From positions 186,001 to 250,000 of the forward strand of contig NZ_LOEP01000005.1 of the NCBI RefSeq assembly GCF_001482285.1: a stretch of 64,000 nt of DNA, in the 5' to 3' direction. Below the pieces are notes generated by a model. It did no database searches. It saw nothing but the letters and a program-made list of their open reading frames with translations, and was not told where the DNA came from. How positions within the stretch are numbered: position 1 is the stretch's first letter; every line of letters begins with the position of its first letter. This document shows positions 1-8,625 of this stretch, piece after piece. The DNA comes from Haloferax sp. Q22 (lineage in GTDB: Archaea > Halobacteriota > Halobacteria > Halobacteriales > Haloferacaceae). A program made the translations under genes and the position numbers.

Positions 1-728
1 TCGAAGTCCTCGCCGAAGAACGCCGCGAGGTCGCGTCTGTCGTCGGAATCGGTCGCCACCTCGGCGACGCCGTCGTGGACCGGGAGCGCGTCGAAGTCGA
101 GTTCGAAACCGCAGTCGCTGGCCTCCGCGAGCTGGTGGACCGAGCGGGCGAGGCCGTCGCTCGAATCCATCATCGCCGTCGCCGACCCGCGGAGGGCGAC
201 GCCGGCGGCGACGCGGGGCGTGAACCGGAAGAGGTCGTTCGCGCGGACGGTCTCGCCCGCCTCGAACAGGCGGACGGCGGCGGCGGAGCGGCCGAGTTCG
301 CCGGTGACGCAGAGCAGGTCGCCCGGCTCCGCGCCCGAGCGCCGAACCGGGTCGTCGGTGCGGCCGATGGCCGTCGTCGCCGTCGTGAACTCCTGGTGGG
401 TGTCGAGGTCGCCGCCGACGTACGCCGCGTCGACCGCCTCGCACACGTCCCGCGCGCCCCGGACGAAGTCGCCGAGTTCGGTCTCGTCGAGTTCGACGGC
501 GGCGTAGGCGGCGACGGCGCAGGTGGCGCTCGCGCCCATCGCGGCCACGTCCGAGAGGGACGCGCCGACGGCCCGCCAACCGGCGGTGTAGCGGGTCGTC
601 CCCGCGGGGAAGTCCGTCGTCTCGTGGAGCATGTCGGTCGTGACGACGAGGTCGTCCACGACGGCGGCGTCGTCGCCGGCACCGGGGAGGTCCGCGGCGA
701 GCAGTCTGAGGGCGGCGCGCTCGTCCAT
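1..728 (-). CDS. thiL: Thiamine-monophosphate kinase (3' end cut by window edge)
   Basis: ThiL phosphorylates thiamine monophosphate to thiamine diphosphate with ATP, the last step of cofactor synthesis, in the cytosol. Reading from the ATG at 726-728, the N-terminus carries the family's GDDAAVV metal/ATP motif near residues 18-24, followed by a TTDMLHE segment. Further on come GELGRSAAA and MMDSSDGLA, the family's D-x-SDGL element. The frame runs off the left edge with no stop, so about the last fifth of a usual ~290-residue ThiL is missing. The gene points away from the flippase-like gene at 879, sharing a ~150-bp divergent spacer. The family call is secure from the motifs; the length cannot be judged. 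Confidence 0.88.
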   Translation of the reverse strand, partial: MDERAALRLLAADLPGAGDDAAVVDDLVVTTDMLHETTDFPAGTTRYTAGWRAVGASLSDVAAMGASATCAVAAYAAVELDETELGDFVRGARDVCEAVDAAYVGGDLDTHQEFTTATTAIGRTDDPVRRSGAEPGDLLCVTGELGRSAAAVRLFEAGETVRANDLFRFTPRVAAGVALRGSATAMMDSSDGLARSVHQLAEASDCGFELDFDALPVHDGVAEVATDSDDRRDLAAFFGEDF

Positions 729-878
729 ATGCGGACGTGTCGGGCGGAGCGGAAATGTCCACCTATCCGACAACGGGCGGCGGTGCGGACCGCGAGCCCA
801 CGACTGCGTCGGTCCGGACCTGTTTCTTGGCCGTCGAATCCGGTGACTTAATGCCCGTCGTAGACGCATCCCCAGCAA

Positions 879-1907
879 ATGGCCCGCGAGAACCTCCGCG
901 CGACGGTGCTCGGTTTCGCAGCGGCGGTCGTCGTCTTTGCCGTCCTGTTCTACTTCGCGGGCGTGGACGAACTCATCGACCGGGTGACGATGGCCGAGCC
1001 GACCTACCTGGTCGCCATCTTCGCCATCACGCTCGTCTGGCTCGTCTCGTGGGGCGCGTCGCTGAAGACCGTCCTCGGCGTACTCGGCGTGGATGTCTCG
1101 ACCGTCCGCTCGTTTCTCATCTTCACGGGCGCGACGTTCTCGAACAACATCACCCCGTTCGGACAGGCGGGCGGCGAGCCCGTGACCGCGCTTCTCATCT
1201 CCCGGAGCGCCGACACCGAGTACGAGACCGGACTGGCGGCCATCGCCAGCGTCGACACCATCAACTTCGTCCCCTCCATCACCATCGCGCTCATCGGCGC
1301 GGGCTACTACGCCACGGAGGTGACGCTCGGCCGCAACCTCGAAATCGCGCTCGTCGCCGTGGTCGGCCTCGCCGTCGGCGTGCCAGCGGCCGTCTACACC
1401 GCGTGGAAACGCCGTTACGACCTCGAACGACGGATTATCGGCGTTCTGACGCCGTTCATCCGAACCGTTTCGCGGTACGTTCCGCGGGTGTCGGTACCCA
1501 CGAACGACGGCATCGAGCGCCGCATCAACGGCTTCTTCCGCTCTATCGAGCGCGTCGGCCGGAACCCGCGGGGGCTGGCGGTCGCGCTCGGCCTGTCGGG
1601 GTTCGGCTGGTTCTGCCAGATGGTCGCGCTCTGGGTGGCGTTTCACGCCATCGGCGCGCCAATCGCGTTCTCCATCGCGCTGTTCGTCGTCCCCATCGGG
1701 GCGATAGCCGGCGTGACGCCGCTTCCCGGCGGCGCCGGCGGCATCGAGTGGACGCTTGCCATCCTCGTCGCCGCCGCGAGCTCCGCCGTCTCGTTTGACG
1801 TGGCGACCGCAGGCGTCGTCGTCTTCCGGGGGTTCGTCTACTGGGTGCCCGTCGTCCTCGGCGGCCTCGTGATGAGCACGGAGAGCGCGCGCGGGTGGCG
1901 GTCCTGA
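879..1907 (+). CDS. UPF0104 / LPG-synthase transmembrane-domain protein
   Basis: A 342-residue polytopic membrane protein of the flippase-like family that includes the membrane half of lysylphosphatidylglycerol synthase. Hydrophobic segments are visible at about residues 8-29, 43-63, 120-145, 155-175, 232-260, 262-280, 288-308 and 312-331. The diagnostic TPLPGGAGGIE motif lies at 280-290 and an NNITPFGQAGGEP loop at 89-101. The cytosolic aminoacyl-transferase half of bacterial MprF is absent. In archaea such stand-alone proteins are thought to move or bind lipids, but the substrate is unknown. The ATG at 879 begins directly with a short basic N-terminus before the first membrane span. Confidence 0.8.
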   Translation: MARENLRATVLGFAAAVVVFAVLFYFAGVDELIDRVTMAEPTYLVAIFAITLVWLVSWGASLKTVLGVLGVDVSTVRSFLIFTGATFSNNITPFGQAGGEPVTALLISRSADTEYETGLAAIASVDTINFVPSITIALIGAGYYATEVTLGRNLEIALVAVVGLAVGVPAAVYTAWKRRYDLERRIIGVLTPFIRTVSRYVPRVSVPTNDGIERRINGFFRSIERVGRNPRGLAVALGLSGFGWFCQMVALWVAFHAIGAPIAFSIALFVVPIGAIAGVTPLPGGAGGIEWTLAILVAAASSAVSFDVATAGVVVFRGFVYWVPVVLGGLVMSTESARGWRS

Positions 1908-1992
1908 CGCCGCGGACGCGGGCTGTCGGCCCGGCAGACGCCGGTCGGGGCGCAGGAGCCTCCAACCGCCCGTATCGGGCGAATACGATGCC

Positions 1993-1998
1993 TTTAAA
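1993..1998 (+). promoter_or_regulatory. TATA box of rps19e
   Basis: TTTAAA sits 25-30 nt upstream of the S19e ATG at 2023, the distance expected when transcription starts at or one base before the start codon. No Shine-Dalgarno-like sequence precedes the ATG. This fits the leaderless transcripts typical of haloarchaea. Confidence 0.6.
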
Positions 1999-2022
1999 CG
2001 CCGCGATTATGAACCAATAGCC

Positions 2023-2478
2023 ATGGTAACCATCTATGACGTCCCGGCGGACGCCCTCATCGAAGAGGTCGCCGGACGACTCGAGGACCGTATCGAGCAA
2101 CCCGACTGGATGGCCTTCGCGAAGAGCGGCCAGACCCGCGAACTCCCGCCCCAGCAGGACGACTTCTGGTACGTCCGTGGCGCGAGCCTGCTCCGCAAGG
2201 TCGCCATGAACGGCCCCGTCGGTGTCGACCGCCTCTCCACCGAATACGGCGGCCTCAAGCGCGGCTCCAACCGCTACAGCGTCTCCGGTGCGCACAGCGA
2301 CGCCGGCAGTAAGAACATCATCCGCACGCTCCTCCAGCAGCTCGAAGAGGAAGGCCTCGTCGAGACCGCAAAGGGCGAGGGCCGCCGCATCACCGCCGAG
2401 GGGACGAGCTTCCTCGACAACGCCGCGTCCGACGTGCTCTCCGACCTCGACCGTCCGGAACTCGAACGCTACGCGTAG
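2023..2478 (+). CDS. rps19e: 30S ribosomal protein S19e
   Basis: A 151-residue archaeal/eukaryotic-type small-subunit protein without a bacterial counterpart; in eukaryotes S19 is needed for 18S rRNA maturation and 40S assembly. The sequence has the family's opening (MVTIYDVPADALIEEVA), the aromatic KSGQTRELPPQ and DDFWYVRGASLLRKV blocks near residues 36-68, and the winged-helix part (GSKNIIRTLLQQLEEEGLVE) near residues 93-113. Length is normal for the family. It is followed 105 nt later by the PDCD5 gene. This S19e-PDCD5 order is, to my knowledge, conserved in archaea. Confidence 0.95.
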   Translation: MVTIYDVPADALIEEVAGRLEDRIEQPDWMAFAKSGQTRELPPQQDDFWYVRGASLLRKVAMNGPVGVDRLSTEYGGLKRGSNRYSVSGAHSDAGSKNIIRTLLQQLEEEGLVETAKGEGRRITAEGTSFLDNAASDVLSDLDRPELERYA

Positions 2479-2583
2479 AGCCGCCGACACACACCGAGAG
2501 TTCTTCTTCGACGGCGGATTCCCCGAGAGCCGTCTGTATGCGGGTCCGTAATGGTTTTCAGACATCGGACCGTGCGCTAGGGT

Positions 2584-2949
2584 ATGAGTGGCAGTCCCGA
2601 CGATGAGCGACTGGAGGAGCTTCGAAAGAAGAAGATGCAGGAACTCCAAGAACAGCGGGGCGGCGGCGGTCAGGGCTCCGCCGAGCAACAGCAGGCCGAG
2701 GAAGCCGCCCAACAGCGCGCCGAACAGCAGAAACAGGCGCTTCTCAAACAGCACCTGACCGACGAGGCCCGCCAGCGCCTCAACGCGGTGCAGATGTCCA
2801 AGCCGGACTTCGCAGAGCAGGTCGAGCGCCAAATCGTCGCCCTCGCCCAGAGCGGGCGCATCCAGGGCCGCATCGACGACGACAAGATGAAGGCGCTCCT
2901 GAAAGAGCTGCAGCCCGAGTCGAAGAGCTTCAACATCCGCCGTCGGTAA
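2584..2949 (+). CDS. PDCD5-family DNA-binding protein
   Basis: A 121-residue archaeal homologue of programmed cell death protein 5 (TFAR19), a small helical protein that binds double-stranded DNA in archaea. The N-terminus is a charged helix ([17 protein letters not shown]) followed by a Gln/Ala-rich low-complexity stretch to about residue 60. The conserved core then follows ([24 protein letters not shown]), with the typical GRI(Q/D)[12 protein letters not shown] near the end. It lies between rps19e and the PP-loop gene, whose GTG begins 3 nt after this stop, so these two are probably translated from one mRNA. Its cellular role is not established. Confidence 0.9.
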   Translation: MSGSPDDERLEELRKKKMQELQEQRGGGGQGSAEQQQAEEAAQQRAEQQKQALLKQHLTDEARQRLNAVQMSKPDFAEQVERQIVALAQSGRIQGRIDDDKMKALLKELQPESKSFNIRRR

Positions 2950-2952
2950 CAC

Positions 2953-3543
2953 GTGGAACTCGCGCTCCTCTACAGCGGCGGCAAGGACTCCTCGCTCGCT
3001 GCGCTGCTTCTCGATACCTTCTACGACGTGACGCTCGTGACCGCCCACTTCGGGGTCACGGAAGACTGGACACACGCCCGCGACGCGGCGGCCGAACTCG
3101 GCTACGCCTTCGAGACGCTGGAACTCGACCGCGAGGTCGCAGCGCAGGCCACGGCCCGCATGGTCGAAGACGGCTACCCCCGCGGCGGCATCCAACGCGT
3201 CCACGAACACGCTCTCGAAGCGGTCTGCGGCCTCGATTTCGACGCCGTCGCCGACGGCACCCGCCGCGACGACCGCGTCCCGTCCATCTCCCGGGCGCAG
3301 GCCCAGAGCCTCGAAGACCGCCACGGCGTCGACTACCTCTCGCCGCTTTCCGGGTTCGGCCGCGGCGCGGTCGACCGCCTCGTGGAGTCGCATCTCGACG
3401 TGGAGACCGGTCCGTCCGAGGAGATTCCGAAGGCCGACTACGAGGGCGAACTCCGCCAACTCATCGCCGCCGAACACGGGCAGGCGGTGGTCGACGAGGT
3501 GTTCCCGGACCACATCCAGAGCTACGTCCACGGCCGACGCTGA
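2953..3543 (+). CDS. PP-loop ATP-pyrophosphatase family protein
   Basis: A 196-residue N-type ATP pyrophosphatase. The PP-loop SGGKDSS is at residues 8-14 right after the first beta strand, the position seen in adenylating enzymes that activate a carbonyl or RNA uridine. The remainder (histidine and arginine rich, RGAVDRLVESHLD, GELRQLI) has no partner catalytic domain that I recognise. I recall haloarchaeal relatives being filed under DUF7411. Start is the GTG 3 nt after the PDCD5 stop; no in-frame ATG occurs before the PP-loop. The reaction and substrate are unknown; tRNA modification or an amidation step are possibilities. Confidence 0.72.
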   Translation: MELALLYSGGKDSSLAALLLDTFYDVTLVTAHFGVTEDWTHARDAAAELGYAFETLELDREVAAQATARMVEDGYPRGGIQRVHEHALEAVCGLDFDAVADGTRRDDRVPSISRAQAQSLEDRHGVDYLSPLSGFGRGAVDRLVESHLDVETGPSEEIPKADYEGELRQLIAAEHGQAVVDEVFPDHIQSYVHGRR

Positions 3544-3618
3544 GGACGCCGCTGTCCGGTAACCGCCGGCTCGGTCCGTACCGCGTCGTTTTTCACCCCG
3601 CCGCGCGCCGGATGAATC

Positions 3619-4524
3619 ATGGACCCCGGCATCGCCTACTCCGTTCTCGCCGCGTTCGTCTGGGGCGTCTACATCTTCGCCCTGAAGCGGTACTTCCCGG
3701 GGTACTCCGGCGCGGTCATCACGGTCGTCGTCAACGCCTTCGCCGTCCTCCTGTACCTCCCGGTCACGGTGGTGACGTACGACCCCACGGCCGTCCCCTC
3801 GCTGGCCGAACTCGGCGCGATGGGAGTCCTCATCGTCGCCGGCACGGCGGTGCTCGTCGGCGTCGCGTTCATCCTGTTCGTCGACGCGCTCGCCGCCGGC
3901 GACGTGTCCTACGTCGCGCCCATCAACAAGCTCGTCCCGGTGTTCGTCCTTCCCATCGAAATCCTGTTTCTGAACCAGTTTCTGACCGGGTTACAAGTCC
4001 TCGGCGTCGCGGTTGCCACCGTCGCCGTCTACGTCGCGAACTACGAGGGCGGGGCGTTCCTCGACCCGCTGCGGCGCGCGGTCCGCTCGCGGCCCGCCCA
4101 ACTCGCGCTGGCGAGCGCGGCCTGTTACGCCGCCAGCGACGTGGGAAAGCGCGTCGCCCTGCAGGAACTCGGCATCCCGACGAGCGTGTTCGTCCCGGTG
4201 CTGTTCACCGGCGCGGCGCTCGCGGTCCTGCCCGTCGCGGCCCGCAACTGGACGAGCGTTCGCGGCGACGTTCCGAAGTTCGTCGCGGCCGGCGCGCTCG
4301 TCGCCGTCGGCGAGCACGTCACCTCGACCGCCTTCGGGATGGTACCGGCGAGCATCGCCTCGCCCATCGTCAACACGCAGGCCATCGTCGCCGTCGTCCT
4401 CGGCGGGGTCGTCCTCAAGGAGTCACAGTTCGGGCTCCGCCTCGCCGCGGCCGTCCTCGCCGTCGCGGGCGTCTCGCTCATCGCCCTCGGCGACCTCTCG
4501 GCACTCGCGGCGCTGGTCGGCTAA
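3619..4524 (+). CDS. EamA/DMT-family transporter
   Basis: A 301-residue membrane protein with about ten hydrophobic helices arranged as two EamA repeats (roughly residues 1-135 and 150-300), the drug/metabolite transporter fold. The N-terminus (GIAYSVLAAFVWGVYIFALK) and the PINKLVPVFVLPIEI and SPIVNTQAIVAVVLGGVVLKE segments match the helix 3-4 and 8-9 regions of the repeats. Members export or import amino acids, metabolites or sugars; the cargo cannot be read from sequence. The ATG at 3619 is chosen because the first membrane helix follows at once. Confidence 0.8.
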   Translation: MDPGIAYSVLAAFVWGVYIFALKRYFPGYSGAVITVVVNAFAVLLYLPVTVVTYDPTAVPSLAELGAMGVLIVAGTAVLVGVAFILFVDALAAGDVSYVAPINKLVPVFVLPIEILFLNQFLTGLQVLGVAVATVAVYVANYEGGAFLDPLRRAVRSRPAQLALASAACYAASDVGKRVALQELGIPTSVFVPVLFTGAALAVLPVAARNWTSVRGDVPKFVAAGALVAVGEHVTSTAFGMVPASIASPIVNTQAIVAVVLGGVVLKESQFGLRLAAAVLAVAGVSLIALGDLSALAALVG

Positions 4525-4657
4525 CCGTCCGCGACCCCGACGAACCGCGCCGCACCGGCGACTCGACGACGAACTGAGGGTGAACCGACAGCAAACCGAC
4601 GAGCGCCCGTCGACCCGAACAACAGGTTTCAAGCGCGACCTTCGCCAACCAACGCGC

Positions 4658-5953
4658 ATGTACGACCGACTCAAGGGATTTCGTGACTTCTATCCCGGCG
4701 AGATGTCGGCCCGGCGCGAGGTCGTCGACACCGTCGAGACCGCCGCCGCCCGCTACGGCTTCCGCGAAATCGGGACGCCCCACCTCGAACGGACCCAGAT
4801 GTACGTCGACAAGTCCGGCGAGGAAATCGTCGAGGAGCTGTACGCCTTCGAGGACAAGGGCGGCCGCGAGGTCACCCTCACGCCCGAACTGACGCCGACG
4901 GTCGCCCGGATGGTCGTCGCCAAGCAACAGGCGCTGTCGAAGCCCATCAAGTGGGTCTCGACCCGGCCCTTCTGGCGCTATGAGCAGGTCCAGCAGGGTC
5001 GCTTCCGCGAGTTCTACCAGACCAACGCCGACATCTTCGGCTCCTCGGAACCGGAGGCCGACGCCGAGATTCTGGCCTTCTGCGCCGACGCGCTGACCGA
5101 CCTCGGCCTCACGTCCGACGACTTCGAGTTCCGCGTCTCCCACCGCGACATCCTCGGCGGCCTGCTCCGGTCGTTCGACGCCGACGTGGACGTGGCCGAC
5201 GCGGTCCGCGCGGTCGACAAGTCCGAGAAGGTCGAACGCGAGGAGTACCTCGGCCTGCTCTCGGACGCCGGCCTCTCGTACGACCAAGCCGGCGAGTTCG
5301 CCGACCTCATCGAGCGCGGCGACCTCGACGAAATCGCCGAGTTCGGCGGCGACAACGTCGAGGCCGCGGTCGAGAACCTCCGGAACGTCCTCGCCGCCGC
5401 CGACGACTTCGGCGCGGGCGAGTTCTGCGAGGTGTCGCTGACGACCGCCCGCGGACTGGACTACTACACCGGCGTCGTCTTCGAGTGCTTCGACTCCACG
5501 GGCGACGTGTCGCGGGCGACGTTCGGCGGCGGCCGCTACGACGACCTCATCGAGTCGTTCGGCGGCCAGCCCACCCCCGCCGTCGGCGTCGGTATCGGCG
5601 GCGCGACGCTCCAACTGCTCTGCCAGCGCGCCGGCGTCTGGCCCGAGGAGGAACTGGCGACCGACTACTACCTCCTCACCGTCGGCGACACCCGGGCCGT
5701 CGCCTCCGACATCGCCCGCGACCTCCGCGAGGCGGGCAACGTCGTCGAAGTAGACGTGTCCGGTCGGAGCTTCGGCGCGCAGATGTCCTACGCTGACTCC
5801 GTCAACGCCGACACCGTCGTCATCGTCGGCGAGCGCGACCTCGAAAACGGTGAAGTGACGGTCAAGGACATGGCGAGCGGCGACCAGACCACCGTCCCCG
5901 TCGACGACTTCCCCGGCGACCGCGACGCGCCGACCTACGAGGACTACGAGTAG
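4658..5953 (+). CDS. hisS: Histidyl-tRNA synthetase
   Basis: A class II aminoacyl-tRNA synthetase that charges tRNA-His. The 431 residues include the N-terminal YDRLKGFRDFYPGEM, motif 1, motif 2 (RPFWRYEQVQQGRFREFYQ around residue 105), the HisS-specific histidine-binding RGLDYYTG at 265-272 and motif 3 (FGGGRYDDLIESFGG) near 290, followed by the C-terminal anticodon-binding domain. The ATG at 4658 starts exactly at the family's conserved N-terminus. A TTTCAA element lies about 30 nt upstream, consistent with a leaderless message. All expected catalytic blocks are intact. Confidence 0.95.
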   Translation: MYDRLKGFRDFYPGEMSARREVVDTVETAAARYGFREIGTPHLERTQMYVDKSGEEIVEELYAFEDKGGREVTLTPELTPTVARMVVAKQQALSKPIKWVSTRPFWRYEQVQQGRFREFYQTNADIFGSSEPEADAEILAFCADALTDLGLTSDDFEFRVSHRDILGGLLRSFDADVDVADAVRAVDKSEKVEREEYLGLLSDAGLSYDQAGEFADLIERGDLDEIAEFGGDNVEAAVENLRNVLAAADDFGAGEFCEVSLTTARGLDYYTGVVFECFDSTGDVSRATFGGGRYDDLIESFGGQPTPAVGVGIGGATLQLLCQRAGVWPEEELATDYYLLTVGDTRAVASDIARDLREAGNVVEVDVSGRSFGAQMSYADSVNADTVVIVGERDLENGEVTVKDMASGDQTTVPVDDFPGDRDAPTYEDYE

Positions 5954-6049
5954 ACAGTCCATCTGAGCGCCGCCAGTCGCCCCCGCGATTCCCGCGCCCC
6001 GATACCGGCGCGCGCCCTTTTGTTCCCGCCCGTCGTACAGACGAGTGAC

Positions 6050-6517
6050 ATGTACGACAGGATTCTCGTCCCGCTCGACGGCAGCGCCCCCGCCGACGAG
6101 GCGCTCGACCGCGCCATCGACCTCGCCGCGACGACGGACGCGACGCTCTATGCCCTCTACGTCGTCGACGAACGCGTCCTCCACGCGACCCAACTCGACG
6201 CCGGTGGCCTCGTCCGTGCCTACGAGGAGGAAGGCGAGCGGATCGTCTCCGAGGCCGTCGAGGCGGCCGAGGCGGACGGCCTCGAAGTCGTCACGGCCGT
6301 CGAACACGGCTCGCCGCACCGGGCAATTCTCCGGTACGCCGAGGAGGTCGACGCGGACCTCATCGTGATGGGCACCCACGGCCGCCGGGGCATCGAGCGC
6401 TACCTACTCGGGAGCGTCACCGAACGCGTGCTCCGGATGGCCGACGTGCCGGTGCTCACCATCCGAAGCGAGGACTCCCCGGTCGAAGACGAACAGTCAC
6501 TGGACGCGGACGTGTAG
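6050..6517 (+). CDS. Universal stress protein (UspA family)
   Basis: A 155-residue single-domain Usp with the ATP-binding type signature G-2x-G-9x-G(S) at G108, G111, G121 and S122 (MGTHGRRGIERYLLGS). The N-terminus (MYDRILVPLDGS) is canonical; the ATG at 6050 matches it. Such proteins are cytosolic nucleotide-binding dimers linked to stress survival; specific targets are unknown in haloarchaea. It stands alone between hisS and truA and is one of five Usp genes in this window. Confidence 0.9.
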   Translation: MYDRILVPLDGSAPADEALDRAIDLAATTDATLYALYVVDERVLHATQLDAGGLVRAYEEEGERIVSEAVEAAEADGLEVVTAVEHGSPHRAILRYAEEVDADLIVMGTHGRRGIERYLLGSVTERVLRMADVPVLTIRSEDSPVEDEQSLDADV

Positions 6518-6605
6518 TCACGGCGACGGTGTGGAGACGACAGGTCAATCGGGGTCGTCGAACCGGGTGGAGTCGATTAAGTAGTCCGCCGGAAAATCAC
6601 CCGAC

Positions 6606-7457
6606 ATGCGCGCCTTCCGCGTCGCCTACGACGGACGCCCGTACAACGGGTTCCAGCGACAGCCGGACGTGCCGACCGTCGAGGACGCCCTCTTCGACGC
6701 CTGCCGCGCGCTCGGCGTCTGCGACGACGACGAGGAACCGACCGACTACGCCGCCGCCGGGCGGACCGACGCGGGCGTCTCCGCGCTCGCACAGACCGTC
6801 GCCTTCGACTGTCCCGACTGGTGTACGCCGCGGGCGCTGAACTCGGAGTTACCGGGCACGGTCCGGGCGTGGGCCGCCGCCGACGCCCCGGGCGACTTCC
6901 ACGCCCGGCACCGGCCGACCCGCCGCGAGTACGTCTACGACCTCCACGCCCCGAGCGACGGATTCGACGACGGCTGGGCGCGAGACGCCTTCGACGCCTG
7001 CCGCGGCGAACACGACTTCCACAACCTCACGCCCGACGACCACGGAACGGTCCGGGCCATCGACGGCGACCTGACCCGCGACGGCGACTTCCTCCTCGTG
7101 CGCGTCGAGGCCGGCGGCTTCGCCCGCGAACTCGTCCGCCGACTCGTCTCGCTCGTCCGCGCCGTCGGGTCGGGCGCGGCCCCGCCGTCGAAGGTGGACG
7201 ACGTGCTCGGTCCCGACCACCTCGACGGTCCCGAGGGCGTCCCGCCCGCACCGCCGACGCCCCTGCTTCTCACGGCGGTCGACTACCCGAACGTCGAGTT
7301 CGACGTGGACTCGATGGCCGCCGAGAGTACTGCCGCGGCTTTCGGCGAACGGGCCCTCGCAGACCGCATCGGCTGGCGCGTCGGCTCGCGCATCCGCGAC
7401 GGGGTCGAGCGGGCGGACGACGCCAGAAGCAGCGGCGTCGGCGAGGACAGCAGTTGA
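6606..7457 (+). CDS. truA: tRNA pseudouridine synthase A
   Basis: TruA isomerises uridines 38-40 in the tRNA anticodon stem. The 283-residue protein has the typical opening MRAFRVAYDGRPYNGFQRQP and the catalytic aspartate in AGRTDAGVSA (D55). The downstream AWAAADAPGDFHARHRPTRREYVY and FVREL(V)RRLVSLVRAVGSG blocks are also present. A TTAA-containing AT element about 28 nt before the ATG fits a leaderless start. Length and motifs are those of the archaeal family. Confidence 0.93.
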   Translation: MRAFRVAYDGRPYNGFQRQPDVPTVEDALFDACRALGVCDDDEEPTDYAAAGRTDAGVSALAQTVAFDCPDWCTPRALNSELPGTVRAWAAADAPGDFHARHRPTRREYVYDLHAPSDGFDDGWARDAFDACRGEHDFHNLTPDDHGTVRAIDGDLTRDGDFLLVRVEAGGFARELVRRLVSLVRAVGSGAAPPSKVDDVLGPDHLDGPEGVPPAPPTPLLLTAVDYPNVEFDVDSMAAESTAAAFGERALADRIGWRVGSRIRDGVERADDARSSGVGEDSS

Positions 7458-7543
7458 CGGACGCGGGAGGAGTCAATAGCCCTCCGGAGCGGTTGGGGTC
7501 GCACATAGCAACGTTATCCTGGTTCGGGTGCGAATCGCCGACC

Positions 7544-8191
7544 ATGTGCTACGACGCTGTCATCTTCGACAACGACGGCGTGCTGACGAAGCCGACGCTG
7601 CTCGAAGTCCAGCGGGAGGCGGTCAGACGAGCGTTCGCCGAGTTCGACGTCGAACCGACGACCGAGACGGTCGACGGCGTCATCAACGGCGGCCTCACGC
7701 GCCTGCGCCGCATCTGCGCGGTCCACGACGTACCGGTCGACGACTTCTGGTCGCACCACGAGAGTCACGCCGCGGCGACCCAGCGGGCGTGTCTGGAAAA
7801 CGGGACGAAACCGCTGTACGACGACGTAACCGCCCTCGAAGATATCGACCACCCGCTGGCGGTCGTGAGCAACAACCAGCACGCGACCATCGAACACATC
7901 CTCGACGTGTTCGACATCGACGACCGCTTCGAGGTGGCCTACGGCCGCGACCCGACGGTCGAAGGCGCGCGGGTGAAGAAGCCGGACCCGCACTACATCG
8001 AGCGCGCGATGGGCGAACTCGGCGTCGACTCGGCGCTCTACGTCGGCGACAGCAACGTCGACGTGGTCGCGGCCGACCGCGCTGGCATCGACTCGGCGTT
8101 CATCCGCCGACCCCACCGCGACGGCTACCAGCTGGCCGCCGAGCCGACCTACGAACTCGACTCGCTTGACGAGCTGCTCGCGGTGTGCTGA
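7544..8191 (+). CDS. HAD-superfamily hydrolase (phosphoglycolate phosphatase-like)
   Basis: A 215-residue phosphatase of the haloacid dehalogenase superfamily, subfamily I with an alpha-helical cap. Motif I is FDNDGVLTKP with nucleophile D9 and acid/base D11. Motif II is the serine in AVVSNNQ, motif III the lysine in VKKPDPHYIE, and motif IV is YVGDSNVDVVAA. The substrate is not predictable; phosphoglycolate or another small phosphate ester is likely. The ATG at 7544 puts motif I at the usual distance from the N-terminus. It lies 86 nt after truA. Confidence 0.85.
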   Translation: MCYDAVIFDNDGVLTKPTLLEVQREAVRRAFAEFDVEPTTETVDGVINGGLTRLRRICAVHDVPVDDFWSHHESHAAATQRACLENGTKPLYDDVTALEDIDHPLAVVSNNQHATIEHILDVFDIDDRFEVAYGRDPTVEGARVKKPDPHYIERAMGELGVDSALYVGDSNVDVVAADRAGIDSAFIRRPHRDGYQLAAEPTYELDSLDELLAVC

Positions 8192-8295
8192 CGCGCGGGA
8201 GAACGACCACGCAAACCTCACCGCGGGCCCGTGCCGCACCCCCGCGCCGCGTATCGACCAGTAGACACATCACGCGGCTCGCCGTCGGCTCACGC

Positions 8296-8616
8296 ATGGA
8301 CCGGTCCGCCGCGTGGGATGCCACCCTCCGCATCGTCTTCGGCCTGTTTATCATCGGCGTCGGCAACGCCGTCGGCGGCTTCCTCGCCAGCATGACTGGC
8401 ATCGCCGGCCTCGCACTCTACCTCCTCGTCGCCGTCCCGACGTTCGTCTACGGGATGTACTACGTCGTCATCGGGGCCGGAATGGTCGTCGAGGCCGCGA
8501 CTGAAAGCGCGCTGTCGCAAGCTGACCTGACGGTCGAAGTCACCGACAGCGAGGAGAACCGCGACGACTCAGATGACAACCGCGGCGACGGTTCCGACCC
8601 CTCCGCGCGCGACTGA
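8296..8616 (+). CDS. Small two-helix membrane protein, unknown function
   Basis: A 106-residue protein with two strongly hydrophobic segments at about residues 9-32 (TLRIVFGLFIIGVGNAV) and 36-62 (IAGLALYLLVAVPTFVYGMYY) and a highly acidic, Asp/Ser/Arg-rich tail from about residue 75. I do not recognise a family with a known role. The ATG at 8296 is preferred over an in-frame upstream one at 8185 because residues before it are basic and proline-rich and unlike haloarchaeal coding sequence. It ends 9 nt before the convergent M28 peptidase gene. Confidence 0.6.
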   Translation: MDRSAAWDATLRIVFGLFIIGVGNAVGGFLASMTGIAGLALYLLVAVPTFVYGMYYVVIGAGMVVEAATESALSQADLTVEVTDSEENRDDSDDNRGDGSDPSARD

Positions 8617-8625
8617 CCGCCGAAC

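Noticed and set aside
1543-3531. A 662-codon open frame on the minus strand
   Set aside because: It is antisense to three clear genes (S19e, PDCD5, PP-loop) and has the Ala/Arg/Gly-rich, motif-free composition expected of an open frame opposite GC-rich coding DNA.
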